DNA of 56,053 bases from an uncultured Succinatimonas sp. (GTDB taxonomy: Bacteria; Pseudomonadota; Gammaproteobacteria; Enterobacterales; Succinivibrionaceae). Below the pieces are notes generated by a model. It did no database searches. It was not told the DNA's origin and was given only the letters and a program-made list of their open reading frames with translations. Position numbers and translations under genes: made by a program. Of the stretch, positions 34,533-43,051 are shown piece by piece. The first letter of the stretch is position 1; each line of letters opens with the position of its first letter. The stretch covers positions 1 to 56,053 of the forward strand of contig NZ_CAJKVK010000004.1 in assembly GCF_905203285.1 (NCBI RefSeq). Direction: 5' to 3'.

Positions 34533-35057
34533 ATGGCGATGTCCGATCTTAGCAAAGCCGGAATTATTTTTAAGCAAGGACTTACGATTGCGTCAAAAAC
34601 AACCGTTGCCGATTTGGAAAAAGCCTGCGGTGCGACTTTCTCTGATGATTACAAAGAGTTTTTGGAAAACGTGAACGGAGCGAGAATTGCGTTAAAAGAC
34701 AGCGACGCAAAACGCGTTCCTTCGGCAAACATAAATTGGGTGAGCGCAAATTTCCTGCATCAGGCCCAAGAGTTTGTCGGCGTTGACTATATTTATGATA
34801 AGGATACCGCGCTTAAGGTCTACCGTAATATGCGCCACTATCCTATAGGACAGGTTTTCCCCGTGGCGGCGGCAAACAATAATACTTGCTTTGTAATGTC
34901 ATTAAACGAAAAGGATAAAGGTACGATAAAAGCCGTTCGCGTGTATACCGAAGGGTCGCACAATATTATGGGCAGCGTTATTGTGTGTACCTCTTTACCG
35001 ATAGCAAAGAACGTCACTGACTTTTTCTTAAGCTTAAAATCGGTAAAGCGCTCTTAA
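34533..35057 (+). CDS. SMI1/KNR4-family protein
   Basis: A 174-residue protein. TVADLEKACGATFSDDYKEFLENVNGARI is the typical start of the SMI1/KNR4 (SUKH) fold, and later strands (IGQVFPVAAANNNTCFVMSL) fit the family. SUKH proteins often give immunity against contact-dependent or polymorphic toxins, but many are orphans and no toxin gene is visible here. AAAGGAG precedes the ATG and a terminator of its own follows, so it is monocistronic between gmhA and purM. Confidence 0.75.
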   Translation: MAMSDLSKAGIIFKQGLTIASKTTVADLEKACGATFSDDYKEFLENVNGARIALKDSDAKRVPSANINWVSANFLHQAQEFVGVDYIYDKDTALKVYRNMRHYPIGQVFPVAAANNNTCFVMSLNEKDKGTIKAVRVYTEGSHNIMGSVIVCTSLPIAKNVTDFFLSLKSVKRS

Positions 35058-35076
35058 TTTGTTTTCTGCAGATATA

Positions 35077-35104
35077 AAAAAACCGGCATTTTTGCCGGTT
35101 TTTT
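35077..35104 (+). terminator. Terminator between the SMI1/KNR4 gene and purM
   Basis: AAAACCGGCA pairs with TGCCGGTTTT, with flanking A and T runs. It can serve both convergent genes. Confidence 0.9.
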
Positions 35105-35117
35105 AGTAGAAAAACGA

Positions 35118-36155
35118 TTAAGCAATAGTAACCTGAGCGCCGTCAGCACCCTGCTTAACGATTGAACCGATACGCCAGGCTTTTTCCCCTTCAGCATTTA
35201 AAACGGCGATGGCTTTTTCGACTTCGCTTTCAGGCATTGCGATGATCATGCCGGCGCCGCAGTTAAAGGTGCGGTACATTTCATGGCGATCGACACCGCC
35301 TTTTTCCTGCAGCCAATTAAATACCTCAGGCCACTGCCAGGTTGAAGAATCGCAAGCTGCGCAAGTGCCTTCAGGAAGAACGCGCGGGATGTTATCCCAG
35401 AAACCGCCGCCGGTAATGTGGGCCAAAGCATGGACCTCGACTTCTTTTAAGAGCTTAAGTACCGGTTTGACATAAATACGGGTAGGCTCAAGCAAAGCAT
35501 CGGCAAGGAGTTTTCCTGACGGGAGTTTGTCCTCAAGAGGTTTTGCGCCTGATACTTCAACGATGCGGCGGATTAAAGAGTAGCCGTTGGAGTGAGGGCC
35601 CGATGAGGCAATGGCAACTAAAGCGTCTCCGACTTTAACGGCAGATCCGTCAATGATTTTTGATGCTTCGACAACACCGACGCTAAAACCTGCTAAATCG
35701 TAATCACCGATTTCATACATGCCGGGCATTTCTGCGGTTTCACCGCCTACTAATGCGCAGCCTGCCATTTCGCAGCCGCGGGCAATGCCGGTTACGACTT
35801 CGGTGGCGATATCGACATTAAGTTTGCCGGTTGCGTAGTAATCAAGGAAAAACAGAGGCTCTGCGCCCTGAACGATAAGATCGTTAACGCACATGGCAAC
35901 AAGATCGATGCCGACGGTTGAATGACGGTGTAAATCAATTGCAAGACGCAGTTTGGTACCGACGCCGTCAGTTCCGGATACTAAAACCGGCTCTTTATAA
36001 CCTGCAGGAATGCGGGTCAGAGCACCGAATCCGCCGAGGCCTCCGATGACTTCAGGACGATTGGTTCTTTTGATGGGAGCCTTAATACGCTCGACGAGCT
36101 CTTCACCGGCATCAATATCAACACCGGCTTCCTTGTAGGTTAAATTTGTAGCCAT
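35118..36155 (-). CDS. purM: Phosphoribosylformylglycinamidine cyclo-ligase (AIR synthetase)
   Basis: A 345-residue enzyme of purine synthesis. YKEAGVDIDAGEELVERIK at the start is the family signature; LVSGTDGVGTKL, GIDLVAMCVNDLIVQGAEPLFFLDYYATGKL, ALVGGETAEMPGMY and the HITGGGFWDNIPRVLP motif follow. Length is exactly typical (345). purN, often downstream, is not here; a terminator follows purM. The 167-base gap to the divergent DUF2066 gene holds both promoters; no PurR-type box was recognised. Confidence 0.98.
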   Translation of the reverse strand: MATNLTYKEAGVDIDAGEELVERIKAPIKRTNRPEVIGGLGGFGALTRIPAGYKEPVLVSGTDGVGTKLRLAIDLHRHSTVGIDLVAMCVNDLIVQGAEPLFFLDYYATGKLNVDIATEVVTGIARGCEMAGCALVGGETAEMPGMYEIGDYDLAGFSVGVVEASKIIDGSAVKVGDALVAIASSGPHSNGYSLIRRIVEVSGAKPLEDKLPSGKLLADALLEPTRIYVKPVLKLLKEVEVHALAHITGGGFWDNIPRVLPEGTCAACDSSTWQWPEVFNWLQEKGGVDRHEMYRTFNCGAGMIIAMPESEVEKAIAVLNAEGEKAWRIGSIVKQGADGAQVTIA

Positions 36156-36322
36156 AGATCCTCCGAAATAAGCTGTGCATATTGTACAAAAAAAGGAAGG
36201 AAGGTTGAATGTAAAAGTGCCTAATTTTAGTGAAAGCCCTAAGAATATTTCTTGTTTTTAAAAAAAGAAGGAAGCGCATAAGCTAAAATTGAAACGTGGT
36301 TTGAAGGCTCAAAGGTTTTTGT

Positions 36323-37474
36323 ATGAACGGTTTTAAGAAATGTTGTGTGGCAGCGGTGTTTTTTGCTTTAAATCCGCTTACGGCATACGCTGCACAAGAG
36401 AACAATACCTCCTTTTACGCAGATTCCCTTTCTTTGAGTGAAGGTCTTGATTCTGCTGTTATGTCAGCATTTTTTCAAGCAGCTGACAGCATCACGTTAG
36501 GTTCAATGAATAAGGTAAAAATAAAAGAAGACGACGCTTATTATGCGGTGACCGATTTACGTTTAAATGCCGGAAAGCTTAATGTGGTGCTTGATACTGA
36601 TAAAGTCGCTGCGGTTTTGGAAAAATACGGGGCTCATGCCTGGCAGGGACTTTCAGATCCGATAATCGTATGGATGTATGAATCAGGTCCTGATTCAGGC
36701 AGCTTTGTCGGCAGTGAGCTTTCCTCATTTGCCGGAGCGTTTGTCCGTAGTGCCGACAATTATAAGTATCGTTTGATGTTTCCACTTCTTGATTTAGAAG
36801 ATATCCAAAGCGTGACTTACGATACTTTGACAAAAGCCGATAACGGCACGTTGGTAACGGCATCCAAGCGTTACGGATCCTATTTTGTAATTGCCGCTGT
36901 CGTTAAGCATTTAGATGACGGCAACATTTTGATAAATTGCAGGCTTTTGGATAAAGACGGCAAAATTCTTTATGACTTTACCGGAGATGGATCCGAGACG
37001 GTGCTTGCGGACAATCAGGCCAAGGCAATAGCCGGAGCTTTAAGTAAGCTCCAGCAGGTCAATACGACAACTGCCGCGGCAATAGAAGATCCTGATAAAT
37101 TAGGTGCGCACGAAGAGTTCGTAAGGCTCAAGCTTTACGGCATTAATAATTTAAATGATTTAGTTTCATTTGAGCGCGTCTTATCCGGAATCGGCGTTGA
37201 GGGAAATATAAACTGCGCGATGGTAAGCGACAGTGACGCTTTTATCGTTGATGTTTACACAAAACTTGATCCGGCTTCTTTGGACGGATCTTTAGAACCC
37301 AGCTCTGAGTTTTCAAAAATCGAGCCTTTTGCCTACCGCTATAATCACGGGACCGCTAAGTTGAATCCGCAGATAAGCAGCGTGGGCAGAGCTTCAGCGC
37401 AGCGTCCTGATACCAGGGTTGCCGATTTGGCATCATCTCCTGTAAACTTTCCTGCATCTTTAAGCGCGTATTAA
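36323..37474 (+). CDS. DUF2066 domain-containing exported protein
   Basis: A 383-residue protein with a signal peptide (about 1-23, CVAAVFFALNPLTAYA). Recognition as DUF2066 rests mainly on context: in many gammaproteobacteria such a gene lies between purM and hda, exactly as here. The sequence supports it with the LNVVLDTDKVAAVLEKYG, PIIVWM and MFPLLDLEDIQSVT segments. Function unknown, presumably periplasmic. hda begins 10 bases after its stop, so the two are co-transcribed. Confidence 0.7.
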   Translation: MNGFKKCCVAAVFFALNPLTAYAAQENNTSFYADSLSLSEGLDSAVMSAFFQAADSITLGSMNKVKIKEDDAYYAVTDLRLNAGKLNVVLDTDKVAAVLEKYGAHAWQGLSDPIIVWMYESGPDSGSFVGSELSSFAGAFVRSADNYKYRLMFPLLDLEDIQSVTYDTLTKADNGTLVTASKRYGSYFVIAAVVKHLDDGNILINCRLLDKDGKILYDFTGDGSETVLADNQAKAIAGALSKLQQVNTTTAAAIEDPDKLGAHEEFVRLKLYGINNLNDLVSFERVLSGIGVEGNINCAMVSDSDAFIVDVYTKLDPASLDGSLEPSSEFSKIEPFAYRYNHGTAKLNPQISSVGRASAQRPDTRVADLASSPVNFPASLSAY

Positions 37475-37484
37475 AGGAAAAGAC

Positions 37485-38195
37485 ATGATTATTACTCCCA
37501 AGGCTCCGCGTCAGGAGCCTTTGGCACTTAAAATCAATGATGAAGGCTTTTTTGATTCGTTTGTTCCGGGCGGCAATCGTGCGGCGGTAGATTTGCTGCA
37601 TGACGCGGTTTTACGTAATAAAAATGAATTGTTTTTCGTGTTCGGTCCAAAGCACGTCGGTAAAAGCCATTTATTAAATGCTCTTTTTAGAGAAATAAAA
37701 AATCCGTCAGTTAACGCTTTTTTTGTTGATTTGCGCTTGGTAAAAGATATTTCGCCGCTGCTTTTGTCTGTTGATCCTTATCCTGTCATTATTCTTGACA
37801 ATATTGATGCAATCGCAGGCGATAGTGATTGGGAATTGGCGCTTTTCGGCCTTTATAACCGCTGGGTGGATAAAGGTACGGGAACCTTTATCGCCTCGGC
37901 TTGCACCTCGGCGGATTTAATTCCTTTTTTGCGTAAAGACTTAAATACCCGTTTTGAAAACGGCGTTTCATTGCCGCTTGATTTTTTAGATGAGAAATCC
38001 TGCTGCGATGCGCTGCAGATACGTGCTAAAAAACGCGGCTTTATTATCCCGGAAAAGGTAGCCGCATTTTTAGTCAGGCACAGCAACCGTGATATGGACA
38101 GCCTCGTTAAAATTCTTGATCGCCTTGACGAAGCCTCGCTTAGCGAACAGCATGAACTTACGGTGCCTTTTGTCAAGAAGGTATTAAATATCTAG
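37485..38195 (+). CDS. hda: DnaA regulatory inactivator Hda
   Basis: A 236-residue AAA+ protein that, with the loaded beta clamp, stimulates ATP hydrolysis by DnaA. QEPLAL at residues 10-15 is a clamp-binding motif in the place of E. coli QLSLPL. Walker A is FGPKHVGKSHLLNAL (54-61 core) and Walker B is VIILDNIDAI. The C-terminal lid has RHSNRDMDSLVKILDRLD, with the sensor 2 region typical of Hda. Length is standard. It is convergent with bepA, 3 bases apart. Confidence 0.94.
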   Translation: MIITPKAPRQEPLALKINDEGFFDSFVPGGNRAAVDLLHDAVLRNKNELFFVFGPKHVGKSHLLNALFREIKNPSVNAFFVDLRLVKDISPLLLSVDPYPVIILDNIDAIAGDSDWELALFGLYNRWVDKGTGTFIASACTSADLIPFLRKDLNTRFENGVSLPLDFLDEKSCCDALQIRAKKRGFIIPEKVAAFLVRHSNRDMDSLVKILDRLDEASLSEQHELTVPFVKKVLNI

Positions 38196-38198
38196 ACC

Positions 38199-39641
38199 TT
38201 ACCAGGATTTGTTAAGCTCGGCGTCAAACGCTCTTTGCTCAATAAGCTCGCTTACGCGGGCTTTTATTATTTCTACGGTCAGATTATTGCGGCAGATATT
38301 TAATGCTTCGTTATAAGAGCCGATGGCGCGGTTGTAATTGGCTTTTAACGCAAAATCTTCTCCTTGTGCCTGCAACGCTTCGCAGCGGTTACCGCTTTTA
38401 AGGTAGGCTTCGGTAAGCAGAGTGTAAGAAAGAGGGTAGCCGCGATCGCGTTTTAAATAATCACGAATCAGTCTTATGGCTCTTTGATTTTGTCCGCTTT
38501 GAATGTAGGCGTTTGCCAAGTTAACGATAACCGCTTTATTGCGCGGCATTCTTTTATGCAAACCGTTAAGACGGTTGATGGCGCTTTGATAATTGTGTTC
38601 TTTAAGATCGATATCGGTTAAAAGATCGACGACAAAAAGATTATTTTGCATGGAAGCGCCTAAATTATTTAAATAAGTTTTAGCTTCTGCGTATTCGTTT
38701 AATTCATAACAGGTTAAAGCCAGAGCGTAATTTTTGTAATAACGATTTGCCTTAGCGTCATTTTTGAGAATTTCTTTTAAATCGGCAAAATCGTTTTTCT
38801 TATAGCGTACGTCAATACGTGCCTTGGCCATGAAAAAGTCAGGGTTGGTCGAATCTTTTTTCTTTTTAAAATGGGCGATGCGGTTTTCCGCTTCGGCAAT
38901 ACGCACTTCCGATAAGGGGTGATCGACAAGTAAGGCAAAAACAGGATTAATATTGCCCTGCATGTTCAAAAGCTTTCTGAACATATCGGTGGTTCCTGCG
39001 GGATTGAAGCCGGCGCGGTTTAAAAGATCGATACCGATGCGATCGGCCTCTGATTCATTCTCTCTTGTAAAGTTGATGCGGCTTTGCTGCGCAATTCCCA
39101 AAGATGTGGATAAAGCGGCCATGCCTACGGCGGGATTAATGATGGATAAAGCGATAGCTCCTACCATAGAGGCAATTGAGGTATTGCTCTTTTTTACTTC
39201 GCTTTCGATAAAACGCGCGATATGTCTTTGGGTAACGTGAGAAATTTCATGGGCAAGAACCGAGGCAAATTCATCTTCGGTATCGGAATAGACGAAAAGT
39301 CCGGTATTTATCTGAACTTTTCCGCCTAAAAAAGCCGAGGCGTTAAGGTTTAAATTGTTTACTATGAAAAATTCAAAGGGAAACTGTACTCCTTTTGCGT
39401 GCATTAAAAGTTTGTTTCCCACTGAGCTTACATATTCATCTAAAACCGGATCGACTACTATAGGCAGACGCGATCTGGCCGTACGCATAAAATAATTACC
39501 GATTTGTTCTTCTTTTTGTACGGTAAGTCCCATGATCCCGGCTGTGCCTATATCAGGTACCGAGATTTCGGCAAAAGTAGGCAGCGTTAAGAAAGAGCTC
39601 AACGCAATGCCCAAGGTAATTTTCTTTAATGCTTTAAGCAT
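38199..39641 (-). CDS. bepA: Beta-barrel assembly-enhancing protease BepA (M48)
   Basis: A 480-residue periplasmic metallopeptidase-chaperone that helps LptD and other barrels fold or removes stalled ones. Signal peptide about 1-24 (FLTLPTFAE). Zinc ligands are H131 and H135 in HEISH and E198 in NESEADRIG. The C-terminal half (about 250-480) consists of TPR repeats (YALALTCYELNEYAEAKTYL and similar). Length is close to E. coli BepA (487). The bepA-perM-hda-purM neighbourhood is conserved. Confidence 0.93.
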   Translation of the reverse strand: MLKALKKITLGIALSSFLTLPTFAEISVPDIGTAGIMGLTVQKEEQIGNYFMRTARSRLPIVVDPVLDEYVSSVGNKLLMHAKGVQFPFEFFIVNNLNLNASAFLGGKVQINTGLFVYSDTEDEFASVLAHEISHVTQRHIARFIESEVKKSNTSIASMVGAIALSIINPAVGMAALSTSLGIAQQSRINFTRENESEADRIGIDLLNRAGFNPAGTTDMFRKLLNMQGNINPVFALLVDHPLSEVRIAEAENRIAHFKKKKDSTNPDFFMAKARIDVRYKKNDFADLKEILKNDAKANRYYKNYALALTCYELNEYAEAKTYLNNLGASMQNNLFVVDLLTDIDLKEHNYQSAINRLNGLHKRMPRNKAVIVNLANAYIQSGQNQRAIRLIRDYLKRDRGYPLSYTLLTEAYLKSGNRCEALQAQGEDFALKANYNRAIGSYNEALNICRNNLTVEIIKARVSELIEQRAFDAELNKSW

Positions 39642-39825
39642 GATTTTCTCAAATTCTTGTTTTTAACGACGGCGCTTTTCTACGATTGTAAACAAAAAAA
39701 TTATATATGAACAAAAATGAGCAAAAAGATAGCAGCAGCTTTTTAAGCGCTAATTTTTAGCCGGTAAAAAAGTCATTTGCAAACTGATTTTAGAGTACAA
39801 TCAAGACAGAAAAATAAGGATTTTT

Positions 39826-41001
39826 ATGATAGAGCTGTTTAAAAACTGGTACCGGAGGCATTTTTCCGTTCCCGGCGCCCCTGAATTTGCCTGCGTGCTT
39901 ATCGGCATTTTCATTATTATTTATTTTTTCATGTGGTTAGTCGGCCCCTTGGTGGTTGCTTTATGTCTTGCCTATTGCCTTGACGGCGCCGTATGTTTTT
40001 TCATGCGCCGTTTTCATATCGGCAGAAGATTAAGCGCAAGCATCGTTATGTGCTTGTTTATAGGATCTGCGCTGTTGGCGTTGATTTTAGTCGTACCGCA
40101 AATTATCAATCAGGGGATCTCTTTTTATAACATTATTCTTTCCATGGGTGCCGACGTAAGTCAGGCAATAAACGGTGATGCGGCACATTCCGATGAGTTC
40201 GTGATGTCGGTAAAAGACATTGATTTGCTTATTACTCAGCAAATTATGGATTTTGTCAGCACGCTGCCAGATCCGATCCCGTCAATGGTGGCTGAAAATA
40301 CGGTATTATCGGCGCTTACTTCAATTCGTCTGCAGCTGATGAAAGCAACTGCGATGCTGATGCGCACGCAGCTGATGCCTTCCGTTTTTAACGCTTTTAG
40401 CTGGCTTATTTATTTAATTATCGTGCCGATTTTTACTTTCTTGATGCTCGCTAATAAATCGGCGCTGCAAAAACGCGTTTTAACTTACATTCTGCCTAAC
40501 CGCCAAAATATCATTAAAGAATTTTGGCCGAGCATTAACTCGCAAATTGCCGGCTACATCCGCGGTAAAGTTGTTCATATCATTATTATCGCAATTGCCA
40601 ACACTTTAGCTTTTAAAATCATGGGCCTTAATTACGGAACGCTGCTTGGCGTCGGGGTAGGGCTTTCTGTGGTCGTTCCTTATGTGGGCGCCGTGCTTAT
40701 CGGTGTCCCGGTGGTTTTGGTCGCGATGCTGCAGTTTGGCTTTAGCATGACTTTGGTTTGGGTTTTGGGCGTCTATGTAATAATTCAGCTTTTAGACAGC
40801 AACGTTCTCACTCCGATGCTGTTTTCAAAAGCTTTGAATCTGGATGCTTTTTCCATTTTGGCCGCTATTTTGATTTTCGGCGGATTGTGGGGTTTTTGGG
40901 GAGTGTTTTTTGCCATTCCTCTTGCCACGCTTATAAAGACGATTATAAGCAGATGGCCTTCGGTGGATACAGCGCCTAAAAAAGTGTCGCTTAAAGAGTA
41001 A
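39826..41001 (+). CDS. perM: AI-2E family transporter (PerM-like)
   Basis: A 391-residue inner-membrane protein with seven or eight hydrophobic segments. The family signature is visible in the C-terminal half: GYIRGKVVHIIIIAIAN, GLNYGTLLGVGVGLSVVVPYVGAVLIGVPVVL, and LDSNVLTPMLFSKALNLDAFSILAAILIFGGLWGFWGVFFAIPLATL. In E. coli perM lies next to bepA, as here. Substrate is uncertain; members have been linked to AI-2 export and sodium/proton exchange. Confidence 0.9.
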   Translation: MIELFKNWYRRHFSVPGAPEFACVLIGIFIIIYFFMWLVGPLVVALCLAYCLDGAVCFFMRRFHIGRRLSASIVMCLFIGSALLALILVVPQIINQGISFYNIILSMGADVSQAINGDAAHSDEFVMSVKDIDLLITQQIMDFVSTLPDPIPSMVAENTVLSALTSIRLQLMKATAMLMRTQLMPSVFNAFSWLIYLIIVPIFTFLMLANKSALQKRVLTYILPNRQNIIKEFWPSINSQIAGYIRGKVVHIIIIAIANTLAFKIMGLNYGTLLGVGVGLSVVVPYVGAVLIGVPVVLVAMLQFGFSMTLVWVLGVYVIIQLLDSNVLTPMLFSKALNLDAFSILAAILIFGGLWGFWGVFFAIPLATLIKTIISRWPSVDTAPKKVSLKE

Positions 41002-41009
41002 AAAGCTTA

Positions 41010-41043
41010 TTAAAAATCGGTATGAAGCATGCCTCATACCGAT
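41010..41043 (-). terminator. Terminator after the exported esterase gene
   Basis: ATCGGTATGA (41016-41025) pairs perfectly with TCATACCGAT (41034-41043). On the minus strand TTTTTAA follows. It separates perM from the convergent esterase gene. Confidence 0.8.
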
Positions 41044-41068
41044 ATTACAGTTAAGAGAAAAAACTCAG

Positions 41069-42097
41069 TTACTTGCCCAGATGCTTATCAAAAAATACGG
41101 TCAGATTTTTGTAGTGATCCTGAAGCTCTTTTGCAGTAGGCGGCAAGCCTAAATAAAATTGGCAATGTGACTGGCCTTCATAAACGATAAGATTATTTTC
41201 AATTCCGGCCTCATTGAGTTTTTGCTGCATTCTTACCGTATTGCTTAAAAATAAATCACGGGTTCCTGAAACGAGTAAAGTCGGCGGAAAGCCCGTTACG
41301 TCGCCGTAAACCGGTGAAAGATACGGATCTTTTAAATCATTTCCCTGGGCATAATCGCGTGCGGCATCGTCAATCCAACCGTCGTAGCCTACAAGACTAT
41401 TGTCAACGTGTTGGTTGGTAAAATAGGTGTCGCCGGTTTTAGTTAGGTCGGTCCATGGTGTGCATGGAGCAAGGGCTCCCGGCATCGCGACGTTGTTGTC
41501 GCGGGCTTGCATGGCAAGAACTAAAGTCATGCCGCCTCCGGTAGAAGATCCGAAAACTCCGATATTTTTGCCCGGGTATTCCTTTAATAGTTTTTTATAG
41601 ACGGTAAATGCGTCGTCAATCGCGGCAGGGTAGGGATATTTAGGCGCCATTCTGTAATCTACCGCGACTACTTTGTATCCGCCGATACCTGCCATCATTA
41701 TGCCTTCGTCAATGCCGGCAATTCCCGGATTTAAAACGTAACCGCCGCCGTGGATGAATAAAATTACCTTGGCTTTATGCGCGTCGGGAATACTAGGCGG
41801 AGTGAGAGTGTAGGTGTGGACATTGCCTATATAGCCTTCGTCAATGCTTACTTTAAAGTAGTCGGCCATGATTTTTGCATTATGGCTGCCGTATCGGTAT
41901 GAAGAGTCAATAAGCGGGAACCATTCCTCTGCGGATTTGATATTGAATTTCCAGCTATTATTTACCGCGGCAATGCTTTTTTGCATGTCAACGCTTACGG
42001 TTTGCGGAACGGGAAAATCTCTTGATGCAGGAGCTGCCTGGATCATTCCTGAAAAAATAAGACCGCTTAATAGAAAAAAGCTTATTTTGCGCTTCAT
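41069..42097 (-). CDS. Exported alpha/beta hydrolase (HSL-type esterase)
   Basis: A 342-residue hydrolase with a signal peptide (MKRKISFFLLSGLIFSGMIQA). I use the ATG at 42097, which has AAGGAGAT 9 bases upstream, not the frame start 10 codons earlier. HGGG (116-119) forms the oxyanion hole, the nucleophile is S185 in GSSTGG, Asp is 281 in GTRDLF and His is 311 in GQSHCQFY. The layout is the hormone-sensitive-lipase family, usually active on short-chain esters. Periplasmic location and substrate are inferred. Possibly acts on acetylated or feruloylated sugars; not shown. Confidence 0.88.
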   Translation of the reverse strand: MKRKISFFLLSGLIFSGMIQAAPASRDFPVPQTVSVDMQKSIAAVNNSWKFNIKSAEEWFPLIDSSYRYGSHNAKIMADYFKVSIDEGYIGNVHTYTLTPPSIPDAHKAKVILFIHGGGYVLNPGIAGIDEGIMMAGIGGYKVVAVDYRMAPKYPYPAAIDDAFTVYKKLLKEYPGKNIGVFGSSTGGGMTLVLAMQARDNNVAMPGALAPCTPWTDLTKTGDTYFTNQHVDNSLVGYDGWIDDAARDYAQGNDLKDPYLSPVYGDVTGFPPTLLVSGTRDLFLSNTVRMQQKLNEAGIENNLIVYEGQSHCQFYLGLPPTAKELQDHYKNLTVFFDKHLGK

Positions 42098-42144
42098 GTT
42101 ATTTTTATCTCCTTGCAGCATTGTCACTATTCGGTACTGTAATA

Positions 42145-42175
42145 CAAAAACAGCGCGTAATTAATGCGCGCTGTT
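42145..42175 (-). terminator. Terminator after cnoX
   Basis: On the minus strand ACAGCGCG pairs with CGCGCTGT around an AT-rich loop, followed by TTTTTGTA. It lies 35 bases past the cnoX stop. Confidence 0.8.
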
Positions 42176-42208
42176 GTAAATACTAAAGAAAGATTGAAAA
42201 ATCGTACT

Positions 42209-43045
42209 TTAGTACATCAAAGTATAAAGATTGCGGCGATACTTGCTTTGCAGCGGATCGCCCTGCATCGTGTTTAAAATATCGATGATAAGTTGTTTAA
42301 CTTGAGTATTGCCGGTGTCTTTTTTGAAGGCTTCAAATAAGAGATCTAAAGCCTGCTGGCGTTTTCCCGCCTCGCTTAATGCGGCGGCAAGCTGCTTTAA
42401 GATTTCCATATCTTGAGGATTTTCTTTATATTTTTCCTGCAGCAGCGCAAGCTCCGGGCTTTCTTGAGCTTTTAATGCCAGATTCAAGGCAGAAAGCAGA
42501 TCCTGATAATCTTTGCTGTCTTTTTCTTCGCGAGTTGCCGTATCAATAAGTTCTTTGGCTTTATCCAGATTTTTCTGTTTTAAGCACAGTCTTATGTAGA
42601 TGAATTTTGCCTGGCTGTTTTTAGGATTATCGCTGTAGACTTTGGCTACTTTTTGCAGCGCCGTTCCCAGATCTCCTGCAGCTTCCGCTTCTAACGCGGC
42701 ACGGAGGTTAAGCTCCTCTTCAGAGGGCATATATTTATTTAAAAGCTCATTTAATTTTTCAGTTACGTCAGCTCCCTGCAAAGCGTCAACGGGGCGGCCT
42801 TCTTTAAAAACGATCAGCGCAGGAACGTTTCTTAAGCCTATCTGCATGGCGATAGCCTGAGCGACTTCTTCCTGAACGTTTGCCATAACGAGGCTTACGT
42901 ACGCGTTGTTATCTCCTATGGCACTTTGTACCGCGGTCGTTGTGGCGGCGCATTCTTCTGCGTCAACATAAAAATAAGCAAAGACCGGTTTGGTCATTGA
43001 GGCATCGATTAATACTTCTTTTACGTTTTGAGCTGTAAGTTGCAT
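42209..43045 (-). CDS. cnoX: Thioredoxin-fold co-chaperone CnoX
   Basis: A 278-residue YbbN/CnoX protein: a thioredoxin domain (about 1-110) fused to TPR helices. The redox site reads DAEECAA with one cysteine and no CXXC, as in E. coli (SQHC). IGLRNVPALIVFKEGRPVDALQGA matches closely. The C-terminus KYRRNLYTLMY is the conserved end of the family. CnoX protects proteins from oxidative over-reaction and hands them to GroEL or DnaK. It starts 6 bases after the PbgA-like gene stops, suggesting co-transcription. Confidence 0.93.
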   Translation of the reverse strand: MQLTAQNVKEVLIDASMTKPVFAYFYVDAEECAATTTAVQSAIGDNNAYVSLVMANVQEEVAQAIAMQIGLRNVPALIVFKEGRPVDALQGADVTEKLNELLNKYMPSEEELNLRAALEAEAAGDLGTALQKVAKVYSDNPKNSQAKFIYIRLCLKQKNLDKAKELIDTATREEKDSKDYQDLLSALNLALKAQESPELALLQEKYKENPQDMEILKQLAAALSEAGKRQQALDLLFEAFKKDTGNTQVKQLIIDILNTMQGDPLQSKYRRNLYTLMY

Positions 43046-43051
43046 TTATTT

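Noticed and set aside
36215..36228. 14-base word AAGTGCCTAATTTT shared with the hairpin after hfq (18006-18019)
   Set aside because: The second copy lacks the complementary arm and sits before the DUF2066 gene; probably chance in AT-rich DNA.
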